From positions 1 through 64,000 of the forward strand of contig JALOOM010000011.1 in the NCBI GenBank assembly GCA_025454395.1: a stretch of 64,000 bases of DNA. The letters are read 5' to 3'. Made by a program: the position numbers and the translations under genes. Under the pieces are notes generated by a model. The model was not told the origin of the DNA and searched no databases. It saw nothing but the letters and a program-made list of their open reading frames with translations. This DNA comes from Elainella sp. Prado103 (GTDB taxonomy: Bacteria; Cyanobacteriota; Cyanobacteriia; Elainellales; Elainellaceae). Position 1 is the stretch's first letter. Each line of letters starts with the position of its first letter. Below, one piece after another: positions 35,881 to 48,388 of this stretch.

Positions 35881-37149
35881 ATGGCGATCCTAACCATTGG
35901 GGATCCAATTCCCTGGTTCACACTACCTTCAAGTTCCAATCCCAACTATCACTTTGATACCGTGGGTGGATATCAGGTAATCCTGTTTTTTTTTGGCAGC
36001 ACCAAAGCCGAACCCGTTGGGCAAATGGTGCGCGAATTTTGTGCGCTTCAAAATCAGCTTGCTCAAGTTGGAGTGCCGTTCTTTGGAGTCAGTATTGATC
36101 CAGCCGATCAAGCACTCATTGAATTGATTGAACATCCCACCTATTGCAAGTTTCTTTGGGATTTTGATCAAAGGGTAAGTCGCCAGTTTGGGGTTTGTGC
36201 TGATAATTCGCAGGGCTCCGAGTATGCCCCAACCACTTTTATCCTGGATGAAACCCTGCGCGTTTTGCAAGTGTTTCCGCTCGATCAGTCCAGCGATTAT
36301 ACGAGGCGGATTTTCACCTATGTCAGTCAATTACCCAAATTTGCATCTGCCACAGCCGCTGCTCGCCAGGCTCCGATCCTGATGATTCCACGAGTGCTCG
36401 ATCCAGGGCTCTGCCGATCGTTGATCCAACTTTATGAGGAAGATGGAGGACGAGATTCTGGATTCATGCGGGAGGTAGACGGCAAAACAGTCGAGATCCT
36501 TGATCCAGGCTTCAAGAAACGGCGCGACTTAAACCTGGCGGACACCCCCTTACTGGATACCGTGAATCAAATGGTGCTGCGACGCATCAAACCGGAAATT
36601 GAAAAGGTGTTTCAGTTTACGATCACCCGGTTTGAGCGACATCTCGTTGCCTGTTATGAGGCAACCAACCAAGGCTTTTTTAATCGCCATCGCGACAATA
36701 CCACCAAAGGCACTGCCCATCGACGCTTTGCCATGTCCCTCAATCTCAATACCGGCGAGTATGCAGGGGGCAACTTGCGGTTTCCCGAATATGGCAATCA
36801 GCTTTATACACCAGAGGCCGGTGAAGCGATCATTTTCTCCTGCTCGCTGCTCCATGAAGCCACTCCTGTCACCCAGGGGCGGCGATTTGCTTTGCTTTCG
36901 TTCTTCTACAACGACGAAGATGCCAGGCTGCGAGAACGCAACCGGAAGTTTCTGGGTACATTATCAGATACATCCAATGCTATGGATCAGCCTCAGTCAG
37001 CGAACGATCGTTCCCCTTCAGCCGCCGATCCTCTTTCCTCTATCCCTGACTCTCAGCCAGCAGTTCAGCCAGCAGTTCAGCCAGCAGTTCGGCCAGCAAA
37101 AGGAGCCACCAAAACCGGGTTTCAGCCAAAGCGCTCTAAGAAACGCTGA
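35881..37149 (+). CDS. Peroxiredoxin-like / prolyl-4-hydroxylase-like 2OG-Fe(II) oxygenase fusion
   Basis: 422 residues from ATG 35881. Residues about 3-150 form a thioredoxin-fold AhpC/TSA-like domain (VILFFFGSTKAEPVGQMVRE, VPFFGVSIDPAD, APTTFILDETLRVLQVFPLD). It has no peroxidatic cysteine at the usual site after strand beta-1, so peroxidase activity is unlikely. Residues about 165-370 form a P4H-type double-stranded beta-helix with H270-x-D272 (NRHRDNTT), distal H325 (LLHEATPV) and R334/R335 (GRRFALLSFF) for 2-oxoglutarate. The oxygenase could hydroxylate a protein or small substrate. A Gln/Ala/Val-rich tail with QPAVQPAVQPAV follows. Confidence 0.85.
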   Translation: MAILTIGDPIPWFTLPSSSNPNYHFDTVGGYQVILFFFGSTKAEPVGQMVREFCALQNQLAQVGVPFFGVSIDPADQALIELIEHPTYCKFLWDFDQRVSRQFGVCADNSQGSEYAPTTFILDETLRVLQVFPLDQSSDYTRRIFTYVSQLPKFASATAAARQAPILMIPRVLDPGLCRSLIQLYEEDGGRDSGFMREVDGKTVEILDPGFKKRRDLNLADTPLLDTVNQMVLRRIKPEIEKVFQFTITRFERHLVACYEATNQGFFNRHRDNTTKGTAHRRFAMSLNLNTGEYAGGNLRFPEYGNQLYTPEAGEAIIFSCSLLHEATPVTQGRRFALLSFFYNDEDARLRERNRKFLGTLSDTSNAMDQPQSANDRSPSAADPLSSIPDSQPAVQPAVQPAVRPAKGATKTGFQPKRSKKR

Positions 37150-37223
37150 CAGGTAATTAGCAATCCTGGACAGTCTCAAATCGGCCTAAAATAAGAATTG
37201 TGAACTTTCTTGAATTCAGACCC

Positions 37224-38138
37224 ATGGATTTCAGCAGTGCCCTGCCCACCTTTGTTGTCACTCTGCGAGAAGGCACAGAAGCCGCGCTAGTGGTTGGAAT
37301 CGTCTTGGCCTACTTGAAAAAAGCGGCACAAACGCGACTAAACCCCTGGGTATTTGCGGGCATTGCTGCTGGGATGGTCGGGAGTTTAGGGGTGGGTGTG
37401 CTGTTCAACGGCTTGCTGGCTGCCTTGGAAACTTCCGATCAAGCCTCTGCTCCGATCGTCAAACAGCTTCTAGAGGCAGGATTTGGTGTAATCGCGATCG
37501 GGCTTTTGAGTTGGATGCTGATCTGGATGACGCAGCAGGCTCGCCAACTAAAGTCGGAGGTAGAAGGGGCGATCACATCAGCATTGCAGCAAGGGAACCA
37601 GGCGGGTTGGGGCGTTTTTAGCTTGGTGACGATCGCCGTACTGCGGGAAGGGTTTGAAACCGTGGTTTTCATTGCAGCTCAGTTTCAACAAGGCTGGATT
37701 CCGGCAGTGGGAGCATTAGCAGGGCTGGTGGGCGCTACCTTGATCGGCTTTCTGCTGTTCCGATTGGGGGTGAAAATCAATCTGCGCCAGTTTTTTCAAG
37801 TCATGGGCGTGCTGCTGTTATTGATCGTGTCGGGTTTGGTCGTTAGTGCCTTACGCCATTTCGACCAAGCTGCCACCCTCTATTCCCAGTTCAGCGAAAC
37901 CACGAATCTCTGCTTCAGCACAGACTCCTGCATTCTGGGCTCGCAAGTTTGGGATCTGAGTACCATTCTGCCCGATCGCCAGTTTCCTGGCATTCTGCTC
38001 AAGGCTTTCTTGGGCTACACTCAAAAGCTCTATCTCTTGCAAGCTATAGGATATTTGGCCTTTCTGACTACGGTGGGAACGCTCTATCTCCGGAGTGTCA
38101 CGGGTCAGCCTGGAGCAACTCGATCGGCAGTTTCATAG
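37224..38138 (+). CDS. FTR1-family iron permease
   Basis: 304 residues from ATG 37224 (a GTG at 37200 is in frame). Seven-helix permease in the inner membrane that imports iron, in homologues with a ferroxidase partner or in EfeUOB-type systems. Both iron-site motifs are present: LREGTEAALVVGIVLAYLKK (REGxE in helix 1) and LREGFETVVFIAAQF (helix 4). The other helices and loops fit. No efeO/efeB-like gene is seen nearby. It lies 75 bases after the oxygenase gene, same strand, so it may be co-transcribed with that iron-dependent enzyme. Confidence 0.92.
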   Translation: MDFSSALPTFVVTLREGTEAALVVGIVLAYLKKAAQTRLNPWVFAGIAAGMVGSLGVGVLFNGLLAALETSDQASAPIVKQLLEAGFGVIAIGLLSWMLIWMTQQARQLKSEVEGAITSALQQGNQAGWGVFSLVTIAVLREGFETVVFIAAQFQQGWIPAVGALAGLVGATLIGFLLFRLGVKINLRQFFQVMGVLLLLIVSGLVVSALRHFDQAATLYSQFSETTNLCFSTDSCILGSQVWDLSTILPDRQFPGILLKAFLGYTQKLYLLQAIGYLAFLTTVGTLYLRSVTGQPGATRSAVS

Positions 38139-38291
38139 GTTGTTGGCTCAGCGTAACAGTTGCTTTCATCGCTGCCTCCTCAAATGGACTCCATCGCTGC
38201 AATTGCCTCCATCGGAGTCCTTGGCTCAAATGGGTGCCATCAAAAAGGCCCCATCCTTAGGACTCACTGCATCTTAGTTCTAATCCTAGAT

Positions 38292-39029
38292 ATGACCCTG
38301 AAATTGCTGTTTATTCGTCATGCTCAATCGATCGGCAATCAACAACAGCGAATGCAAGGCAACGGCGAGTTTGAACTCTCGGAGGAAGGGCGACATCAGG
38401 CCCATAAATTGGCGGAGCGCTTAGTGGTAGAGGGTTGGCTGCCTTCCCATGTCTACAGCAGCCCCCTCAAGCGTACCCTGCAAACTACAGAAATTTTGCT
38501 CTCTCACTTTGCCGCTAAGCCATTGCCAGCCATGGTGAGTGATTTGGTGGATGGGGACATTGATAGCCCCATTGATGCGGTGCAGCCTGCCACACCGCCG
38601 ATTCCCCTGACCTTAGCCGACGAACTACGGGAATTTCAGAATGGCATTTTTGAAGGGTTGACCTGGGCAGAAGCCAAACACCGCTATCCGGATCTCTGCG
38701 AGCGCCTCGAATCTTCTCCAGACTGGATTCCCATTCCGGGCGCAGAAACCTTGGAAGAGGCTCGCGATCGATCCCAACGATTCATCTACACCCTGATCGA
38801 TCGCCACCAAGACGGCGAAAAAATCTGGATTATGTCCCATAGTTGGATCTTGCAGCATCTGATTGCCGCGTTGATGGGGTGTGATCGATCTTGGCGGATT
38901 CATGCGCGCAATACGGCTCTGTTTGAGTTTTGGGTCGATCGATCGCGCTGGAGACATCAAGATCAAAATCGATTTAATACGGATCTATGGCAAATTCGGC
39001 GATTTAACGATTATCATCATTTGCTTTAA
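38292..39029 (+). CDS. Histidine phosphatase family protein (phosphoglycerate-mutase-like)
   Basis: 245 residues from ATG 38292. KLLFIRHAQSIGNQQQRMQG carries the RH(G/A) catalytic histidine. HVYSSPLKRTLQTTEILL, then LRELQNGIFEGLTWAEA-type acid loop (actual ELREFQNGIFEGLTWAEAKH) and IWIMSHSWILQHLIAALMG with the second histidine follow. Members hydrolyse phosphoesters, for example sugar phosphates, or act on phosphohistidine-linked processes; the substrate is unknown. It lies about 150 bases after the FTR1 gene, same strand. The frame extends upstream without a convincing start. Confidence 0.9.
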   Translation: MTLKLLFIRHAQSIGNQQQRMQGNGEFELSEEGRHQAHKLAERLVVEGWLPSHVYSSPLKRTLQTTEILLSHFAAKPLPAMVSDLVDGDIDSPIDAVQPATPPIPLTLADELREFQNGIFEGLTWAEAKHRYPDLCERLESSPDWIPIPGAETLEEARDRSQRFIYTLIDRHQDGEKIWIMSHSWILQHLIAALMGCDRSWRIHARNTALFEFWVDRSRWRHQDQNRFNTDLWQIRRFNDYHHLL

Positions 39030-39210
39030 GTGAGCGTTGCTACTGACTGCATCAAATTCACAAACATGATGTAATGTTGAAGATTAAGATCAATGCTTCA
39101 GCACTAGTGCAGCCCTGACGTGGTTGAATTGGTTCGATTCGCTCATTCCTCGCACGAACTTATCAAATCATCAATTGGGTGCTTATACCCATCTAGTGGC
39201 TTAGCGAACA

Positions 39211-40095
39211 ATGGTAGATCCGATAGATGACATCGCAAGGCAGGCCCGCCAAGGCAGCGTATCTGCGATCATTCAAACCCTGAATGACAAACTGGCTGAC
39301 TCTGGAGTTCGAACCAGAGCCATGTTTGACCAAGGCGTGTTACAACTCCTCTGTGAAGCCCCAACGCCAGAGCAGTTAGAACAGCCAATTTTAGTGCCGC
39401 AGGTGAAGCAGATTTTAGAAGCGCTTCAGCCTCGCAATGTGCGGCGCGTTAATATCAATAGCCGCATTGTCCGTGAGCAGCAGTTGCTCTGGCTAGAAGA
39501 AATCAAACGCGATCCCAACAATCAGCTCCTGTGGTCGGAGGAGATTACGCTCGATCGGTCTAATTTTTTCCAGCGACTTTTGCAGGATCGGCAAGACCAC
39601 AAGCTGGATCCCAGCCGTACCAACTTACCGAAAGCCTCGCCTCGCGTATTGCGTGAGAAGAAAGTATTCTGGCGGGGGCTGCTAGGGGGAGCCAGTTTGA
39701 GCCTCTTTTTACTACTATTGGGGTGGGCCGTCTACAGTTGGTTGACCCCACGAGTTGGGCAGAATCCACAGGCTAATCAAGCCGCCGATCCCAGGTCTAG
39801 CGCGGCTCCTGCGACTACGACACCAGCCTCTAATTCGCCTGGATCGAATCCGGCAGAATCCGCTCCGGATCCCTTTGCTCAAGCGGTGCGGCTAGCTGAA
39901 GAAACGGTTGTCGCGGGGCAGGCGGCTCAGACTTCCGCTGAATGGCTAGAGGTTGCCAGCCGTTGGCAGCGCGCTTCGGATCTGATGGCTCAAATTGATG
40001 CCGCAGATGCCCGCTATGCCGTGGCCCAAGATCGGGTGCAGCTCTATCGGCAAAACAGCGAAGCTGCCCTAGAACAGGCCCAGAAAGCACAGTAG
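39211..40095 (+). CDS. Conserved hypothetical single-pass membrane protein
   Basis: 294 residues. An N-terminal soluble region (DDIARQARQGSVSAIIQTLN, PQVKQILEALQPRNVRRVNI) is followed by one membrane helix at about residues 152-175 (LLGGASLSLFLLLLGWAVYS), an Ala/Thr/Pro-rich linker and a helical C-terminus (AQTSAEWLEVASRWQRASDL, YAVAQDRVQLYRQNSEAALE). That helical motif recurs in other cyanobacterial proteins of unknown function. The gene sits 27 bases before ispF and may be co-transcribed. Start ATG 39211. Confidence 0.75.
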   Translation: MVDPIDDIARQARQGSVSAIIQTLNDKLADSGVRTRAMFDQGVLQLLCEAPTPEQLEQPILVPQVKQILEALQPRNVRRVNINSRIVREQQLLWLEEIKRDPNNQLLWSEEITLDRSNFFQRLLQDRQDHKLDPSRTNLPKASPRVLREKKVFWRGLLGGASLSLFLLLLGWAVYSWLTPRVGQNPQANQAADPRSSAAPATTTPASNSPGSNPAESAPDPFAQAVRLAEETVVAGQAAQTSAEWLEVASRWQRASDLMAQIDAADARYAVAQDRVQLYRQNSEAALEQAQKAQ

Positions 40096-40122
40096 GATGG
40101 GCAAGAAGCGCTAGGAAGTAGC

Positions 40123-40608
40123 ATGGATTTGCGAATTGGCAACGGTTATGATATTCACCAGCTTGTGGCGGATCGACCCTTAATTCTAGGCGGGGTGCAA
40201 ATTCCGCACCATTTAGGCTTGCTCGGTCACAGTGATGCGGATGTGCTGACTCATGCAATTATGGATGCCCTGCTGGGAGCGCTCAGCCTGGGTGATATCG
40301 GACACTACTTTCCCCCCACTGATCCGCAGTGGAAAGGCGCAGATAGCCTCAAACTCCTTGAACAGGTGCACGGGCTGATCCAATCCCACGGCTGGCAGAT
40401 CGGCAATTTAGATAGCGTGATTGTGGCAGAACGCCCCAAGATCAAACCCCACATTGCCGCGATGCGCGATCGATTGGCTGACATTATGCAGCTTGATCCA
40501 GCGCGGATCGGCATCAAAGCCACGACGAACGAAAAACTAGATGCGGTGGGACGAGAAGAAGGAATCGCAGTCTATGCCGTTGCTTTGCTGATTAAGCCTG
40601 AGAGTTAA
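40123..40608 (+). CDS. ispF: 2-C-methyl-D-erythritol 2,4-cyclodiphosphate synthase
   Basis: 161 residues. It cyclises CDP-ME 2-phosphate to MEcPP in the MEP isoprenoid route, feeding carotenoids, phytol and quinones. Motifs: [11 protein letters not shown] (D and H zinc ligands), [58 protein letters not shown] and [20 protein letters not shown]. Trimeric cytosolic enzyme, normal length. A stop-codon hairpin GAGAGTTAAGCTCTC overlaps the end. Start ATG 40123. Confidence 0.97.
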   Translation: MDLRIGNGYDIHQLVADRPLILGGVQIPHHLGLLGHSDADVLTHAIMDALLGALSLGDIGHYFPPTDPQWKGADSLKLLEQVHGLIQSHGWQIGNLDSVIVAERPKIKPHIAAMRDRLADIMQLDPARIGIKATTNEKLDAVGREEGIAVYAVALLIKPES

Positions 40609-40776
40609 GCTCTCAAGTTCAGCCCTAGCATTCACGCTCAGGATATTCTGGCTTCTTATCTCCCACAGGCAGTCACAGGCAGTCGCTGTTGCCCAGAGTG
40701 AGAGCCGACACCTACAACCTCCGATCGGTTCGCTATAGTAGAGACGAGCAATTGTTAACAACCGTTAAGGGGAAGT

Positions 40777-41478
40777 ATGACTGTTGATCTCGCGAAGAGT
40801 ACGACTTCCTATGCAGCAACCGATGCGGCAGCCCTCAGGCAAGTCCTAAGGACTGTGACGGCAGAAAGCTGTCCCAAGGTGTTCAATTTTCACATGCACA
40901 CGGTTTATTCAGATGGTCGATTGACCCCAGAGCAGTTGATCGATCAAGCGCTCAGCATCGGGCTCCAGGGCTTCGCCATTACCGATCATCACAGTATTCA
41001 GGGCTATTACCGGGCCCAAGCACACCTGGCACAATGTCAGCCCACTGAGGGCGATCGATCCCTGCCTCAACTCTGGTCTGGGGTGGAAATCAACGCCAAG
41101 CTGCTCAATGAAGAGGTGCATATTCTGGGTTATGCCTTTCAGCCCCACCATGCGGCTCTAGAACCTTATTTGCAACAAGGCACAACCACCGGACTTGCCT
41201 ATCAAGCAGCCCAAGTGATTGCTGCCATCCAAACAGCGGGTGGAGTGGCCGTGTTAGCCCATCCAGCCCGATACCGTCGATCGCCCCGTGAACTAATTCC
41301 GGCGGCAGCAGCTCTGGGCATTGACGGCGTAGAAGCCTACTATGCCTATGCCAATCCTTCGCCCTGGCAGCCGAGCCCTCGCCAAACTGCAGAGGTGTCG
41401 AGCTTGGGCGATCAACATCGGTTGTTAAAAACTTGTGGCACGGATACCCACGGCATGAGCCTGCTGCATCGGCTATAG
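40777..41478 (+). CDS. PHP-domain phosphoesterase-like protein
   Basis: 233 residues. After a short lead, the PHP metal motifs appear in order: FNFHMHTVYSDGRLTPEQL (HxH), FAITDHHSIQG, LWSGVEINAKLLNEEVHILG, VAVLAHPARY and CGTDTHGMSLLHRL. This fits the COG0613-type 'predicted metal-dependent phosphoesterase', which in some relatives hydrolyses 3',5'-nucleotides or oligonucleotides. The substrate here is unknown. The end codons are part of a tandem repeat. Start ATG 40777. Confidence 0.88.
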   Translation: MTVDLAKSTTSYAATDAAALRQVLRTVTAESCPKVFNFHMHTVYSDGRLTPEQLIDQALSIGLQGFAITDHHSIQGYYRAQAHLAQCQPTEGDRSLPQLWSGVEINAKLLNEEVHILGYAFQPHHAALEPYLQQGTTTGLAYQAAQVIAAIQTAGGVAVLAHPARYRRSPRELIPAAAALGIDGVEAYYAYANPSPWQPSPRQTAEVSSLGDQHRLLKTCGTDTHGMSLLHRL

Positions 41479-41511
41479 CTGCATCAGGCTATGGGCTGCA
41501 TCAGGCTATGG
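41463..41511 (+). repeat. 17-bp tandem repeat spanning the PHP gene stop
   Basis: The last codons of the PHP gene (CTGCATCGGCTATAG, 41464-41478) are followed by two exact 17-base copies of GCTGCATCAGGCTATGG (41478-41494 and 41495-41511). The array thus begins with the gene's own final codons and stop. Confidence 0.85.
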
Positions 41512-41677
41512 GCTACAGATCGGTGGGGAAGGGGGTCAGTAAGGCAATCCCATCCCTGCCAGTGGATCGCATTGAACCAGAAGGTCGAATTTTAAGTTGA
41601 ATCAGAGACAGCAAACCGTTTGTCCCAAATGCCTCTAAAATAGTCTGGATTTAAACGCACAACTCTGGCTCTGATCT

Positions 41678-44938
<3,261 letters not shown>

Positions 44939-44965
<27 letters not shown>

Positions 44966-45113
44966 AACGATGGTACTAATAATGGTGCCCATAATGGTAC
45001 TAATAATGGTGCCCATAATAGCCAATCCAGGAGTATGTTGGCAGTTAGAATAATGGTGCTAATAATAGTGCTAATAATGGTGCCAACAATAGTGCTAATA
45101 ATGGTGCAAGAGA
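44939..45113 (+). repeat. 83-bp displaced copy of the carB end plus 24-bp repeats
   Basis: CCAATCCAGGAGTAT occurs at 44939, within carB (IQEYIGG and stop), and again at 45022. The sequence around each copy is similar over about 50 bases, including a GGTTAA/AGTTAG stop region. Between and after them, 24-base units of AATAATGGTGCYCATAATGG type repeat in tandem. Confidence 0.85.
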
Positions 45114-45259
45114 GTAGGTGGGCAGGTCTGTTCTACCAGTTTCGAGATGGGTCGATCACAATTGAGGGATTCGGTAAGGGCAGTTTGTGAGCCACCCTCA
45201 CCGAACCATTGATTGAGCGCTTCAGCTAGAGTCCGAATATCTCTGATCGCCAGAGCGAT

Positions 45260-48200
45260 TTAGCCGATCGGAATAAAGTTGGCGCTCGTGATCGAACTCG
45301 CCTCAATGTTAGACAGAATGGCCAGAAGATCTCCAGTGGCGGTCAGACTGATCAGCGTATCCGCACTTTGATCACCCGTCCCTTGAACGATCGTTAGATC
45401 GGCCGGAGTGACAATGCTGGGGTGACCAATCAAATCGGTACCTGCTTCAAAATCGCGGATGGTATCCGTGCCTTTGCCTGCATCGATAAAGAACAGATCC
45501 CTACCTGTACCGCCAACCAGAATATCTTCTCCTGCTCCACCAACCAGAAAATCATTGCCGTCACCGCCGCGCAGCAGATCATTGGTCGCTTCACCGATCA
45601 AGACATCATTACCTTGCGGATTGAGCGATCGAGACAGGCGAATGCCGAAGAGGGTTTGGTACATGAGCCGATAAATTTCGGTGTTATCTAATGTACTCGG
45701 TAGATATTCAGCATTCATCCCGTAGGTTTTAGCGACAATGCTGCCAGGGAAGTCCGGTGTTCCGGCCCAGGCGATAGCAAACTTATCCATTGGCCCATCC
45801 AGACTATCCTTCGCGTCGAATGGCAACCAGGGAAATTCTTCGCTGGCCGTACTGCCCTTCACACCATCCAGGAAGTTTTGGCTGTCATTGCTGGTGGTGG
45901 GATTAACGTTAATGAACGGTACTTCGGGTTCGCCCTCATCAATGAAATAAGGATCGGACGTAAAGCTACCAGCAGGACGGTTGTAGGGCAGATATTGATA
46001 GACTTGCATTCCACCCGCATCACTGTCGGCTGCGGTAATCACCATGGTGTTGGGATCCGTGTTGTCTACGTAATCCATCGCTACGCCGATCGCCGCATCA
46101 GCCCGCCGCATCGCTTCGATCGTTCCCACCGCATTGTTATTATTGCCGAAGTTATCGCTGCCTTCTTCTTCTACCACCACAAAGAAGCCATCTTCATCCT
46201 GTTGCAGAATCTTGAGGGTGGCATCCAGCATTTCAGCCACCGTAGGAGCCGTTTCCACATAGAGCGGTTTCGGATTAGGGCTATTCAGCTCCAATTCCTC
46301 TTCGGTTTGGTCATCAAAGGTATGGTTGGCAGCGAAGACACCCAGCAACTTTTCGGGTGGACGATCGCGGTTCACCACTTCGTTCATTTCATCTTCTGTA
46401 TAGACGACGGTGTAGCCCAGGGATTGTGCCAACTCAATCAAGTTGATTGTGGGCCGATCGACTGGATCGTCATACTCAGCATCAATCTCAGCCGTCACAT
46501 GCACACCCGTCGTGCCTTTGGGTAGCAGGTAGACTTCTCCACCCGCCATGATCACATTCACACCTGAGCGAATCGTTTGTTCGGCAATTTCAGCCGTCTT
46601 ATCGCGGGCGCGGATGTCTGGATCCGGGGTGCGATTGGTAGTTTCAGCTACAAAGGCGGCGGTTCCTGGCTCACCGATGTGACCGGATTGGATCAAAGCG
46701 GTTGCTTTACCAGCTTCGATCGCTTCTTCCAGGATGGTTTTGCCCGTGTTCCCCGATAGCGGTGTAACTTCCGAGTTATCTTCCGCCAGCCCAAACGACT
46801 CAGCAAACAACTTGACCCCATTGGCATGGGTAACGGCTCCGGCATTGGAGGTGCCTGTGAGCTGGTCTTCCATGTGACCCAGATAGACTCCAGCGTTTGA
46901 CATTTTGTCCCAATTCAGTCGCCCATCGGGGCCCTGATCGATATTCCGCAAGGCCATGTAGTGGGAAGGGCTGCTGCCATCTGGGTGAATAAAGATGACA
47001 TTGCCCGTTTCGGCAGTTGCTGGAGGAGCCGCCTCAGGAGCCTCCACTCGCGATGATAACTCCGTATTGAACAGCGTTTCGTACATCAACTCATACATGC
47101 CGGTGTTATCTACCGTGGAGGGTAATCGATCGGCATTCAAGCCATAGGCTTTGGAAACAATACTGCCCGAAAAGTCGGGTGTGCCCACCCAGGCGACCGC
47201 AAAGGGGAAAATATCGCCACTGGCATCGGCTGCGGCCTCGAAGGGCTGGGATTCTACCCCGGTTTGACCATCCAGAGGAATTGTCCGATCGTCTGTGGTG
47301 GGGTTGGCATTGATCGTGCCAACGGGTTCCTCCGCATCAACATCACGCACCTGTAAACCGCCCGCATCACTATCTGCTGCGGTTAACACTAAGGTATTCG
47401 GATGGCGATCGACAAATGCTTTGGCAACCCCGATCGCGGCATCGGCCCGCAGTACAGCTTCAATCACACCAGCGGCATTATTGTTGTTTCCGAAGTTATC
47501 GGTGCCTTCTTCCTCCAGAATGGTCAATGAACCATTGTCGAAATTAGGATGCTGCTCTGCCAGCTTCTGCGTCACTTCCAGCATTTCAGCTATGGTGGGA
47601 GCCGTCTCGACATAGAGGGGCAACCCTGCCTCGGTGCCCAGTCCTAGCACCTCTTCAGGTCGGTCATTAAAGGTATGACCTGCGGCAAACACACCCAGTA
47701 CTTTGGTGGGGGGCGTGGGTGTCTTAGCCGGATCAAGCAAGTCAAAGAGCTGCTCTTTGGTGTAGACCACAGTGTAGCCTTCGCGCTTGGCCAGTTCGAT
47801 CAAATTTTCCGTAGGACGCACTAATGAATTCGTGCTGAGTTCGTCTAATTCTGCTGCTGTGCCATGGAAGCCATCCGTGCCCACAGGCAGCATGTGCAAC
47901 TCACCGCCTCCTAGAATAAAGTCCACCCCCGATTCGATCACTTGGCGCGTGATTTCGGCTAACTGTTGGCGAGGGGGAATCGATCGGCCATCCACAGTGA
48001 TTTCGCCGGTCTTGGCGACAAAGGCAGCCGTTCCAGGCTCTGCAGCGAATCCTGACTGAATCAGGGCGGTTACTTTCCCTGCTTCTACGGCTTCTTCCAC
48101 GATCGTTTTATCGACTTGGCCCGATCGCGATACCACCGGTGAACCATCTCGATTCAAACCAAAGGATTCTGCGTAAACCTTGGTTCCGGTGGCATGGGTG

Positions 48201-48388
48201 ACCGCTCCAGCGTTGGAAGTGCCGCCGAGCTGATCCAGCATGTGTCCTAAATACACCCCGGCATGGGTCAGTTCATCCCAATTCAATCGACCATCTGGCC
48301 CTTCGCTGATGAATCGAGCGGCTGCATAGTGAGAGGGGCTGGTGCCATCCGGATGGATGAAAATAACGTGATTTCCAGTAGTCGTCAT
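45260..48388 (-). CDS. Tandem-duplicated alkaline-phosphatase-like RTX protein
   Basis: 1042 residues. Two alkaline-phosphatase-superfamily domains, about 1-455 and 465-930, share motifs: NHVIFIHPDGTSPSHY / NVIFIHPDGSSPSHY, GTSNAGAVTHATGTKVYAES / TGTSNAGAVTHANGVKL, EEEGTDNFGNNNNA / EEEGSDNFGNNNNA, LTAADSDAGG / ITAADSDAGG. An RTX block follows (NDLLRGGDGNDFLVGGAGED) and then a type I export tail. There is no signal peptide. In E. coli PhoA terms the ligand histidines H331, H370 and H412 appear as N, S and F (TPDFSG). The enzyme may use other metals or be inactive (inference). Secreted phosphate scavenging is one guess. Start ATG 48388. Confidence 0.85.
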   Translation of the reverse strand: MTTTGNHVIFIHPDGTSPSHYAAARFISEGPDGRLNWDELTHAGVYLGHMLDQLGGTSNAGAVTHATGTKVYAESFGLNRDGSPVVSRSGQVDKTIVEEAVEAGKVTALIQSGFAAEPGTAAFVAKTGEITVDGRSIPPRQQLAEITRQVIESGVDFILGGGELHMLPVGTDGFHGTAAELDELSTNSLVRPTENLIELAKREGYTVVYTKEQLFDLLDPAKTPTPPTKVLGVFAAGHTFNDRPEEVLGLGTEAGLPLYVETAPTIAEMLEVTQKLAEQHPNFDNGSLTILEEEGTDNFGNNNNAAGVIEAVLRADAAIGVAKAFVDRHPNTLVLTAADSDAGGLQVRDVDAEEPVGTINANPTTDDRTIPLDGQTGVESQPFEAAADASGDIFPFAVAWVGTPDFSGSIVSKAYGLNADRLPSTVDNTGMYELMYETLFNTELSSRVEAPEAAPPATAETGNVIFIHPDGSSPSHYMALRNIDQGPDGRLNWDKMSNAGVYLGHMEDQLTGTSNAGAVTHANGVKLFAESFGLAEDNSEVTPLSGNTGKTILEEAIEAGKATALIQSGHIGEPGTAAFVAETTNRTPDPDIRARDKTAEIAEQTIRSGVNVIMAGGEVYLLPKGTTGVHVTAEIDAEYDDPVDRPTINLIELAQSLGYTVVYTEDEMNEVVNRDRPPEKLLGVFAANHTFDDQTEEELELNSPNPKPLYVETAPTVAEMLDATLKILQQDEDGFFVVVEEEGSDNFGNNNNAVGTIEAMRRADAAIGVAMDYVDNTDPNTMVITAADSDAGGMQVYQYLPYNRPAGSFTSDPYFIDEGEPEVPFINVNPTTSNDSQNFLDGVKGSTASEEFPWLPFDAKDSLDGPMDKFAIAWAGTPDFPGSIVAKTYGMNAEYLPSTLDNTEIYRLMYQTLFGIRLSRSLNPQGNDVLIGEATNDLLRGGDGNDFLVGGAGEDILVGGTGRDLFFIDAGKGTDTIRDFEAGTDLIGHPSIVTPADLTIVQGTGDQSADTLISLTATGDLLAILSNIEASSITSANFIPIG

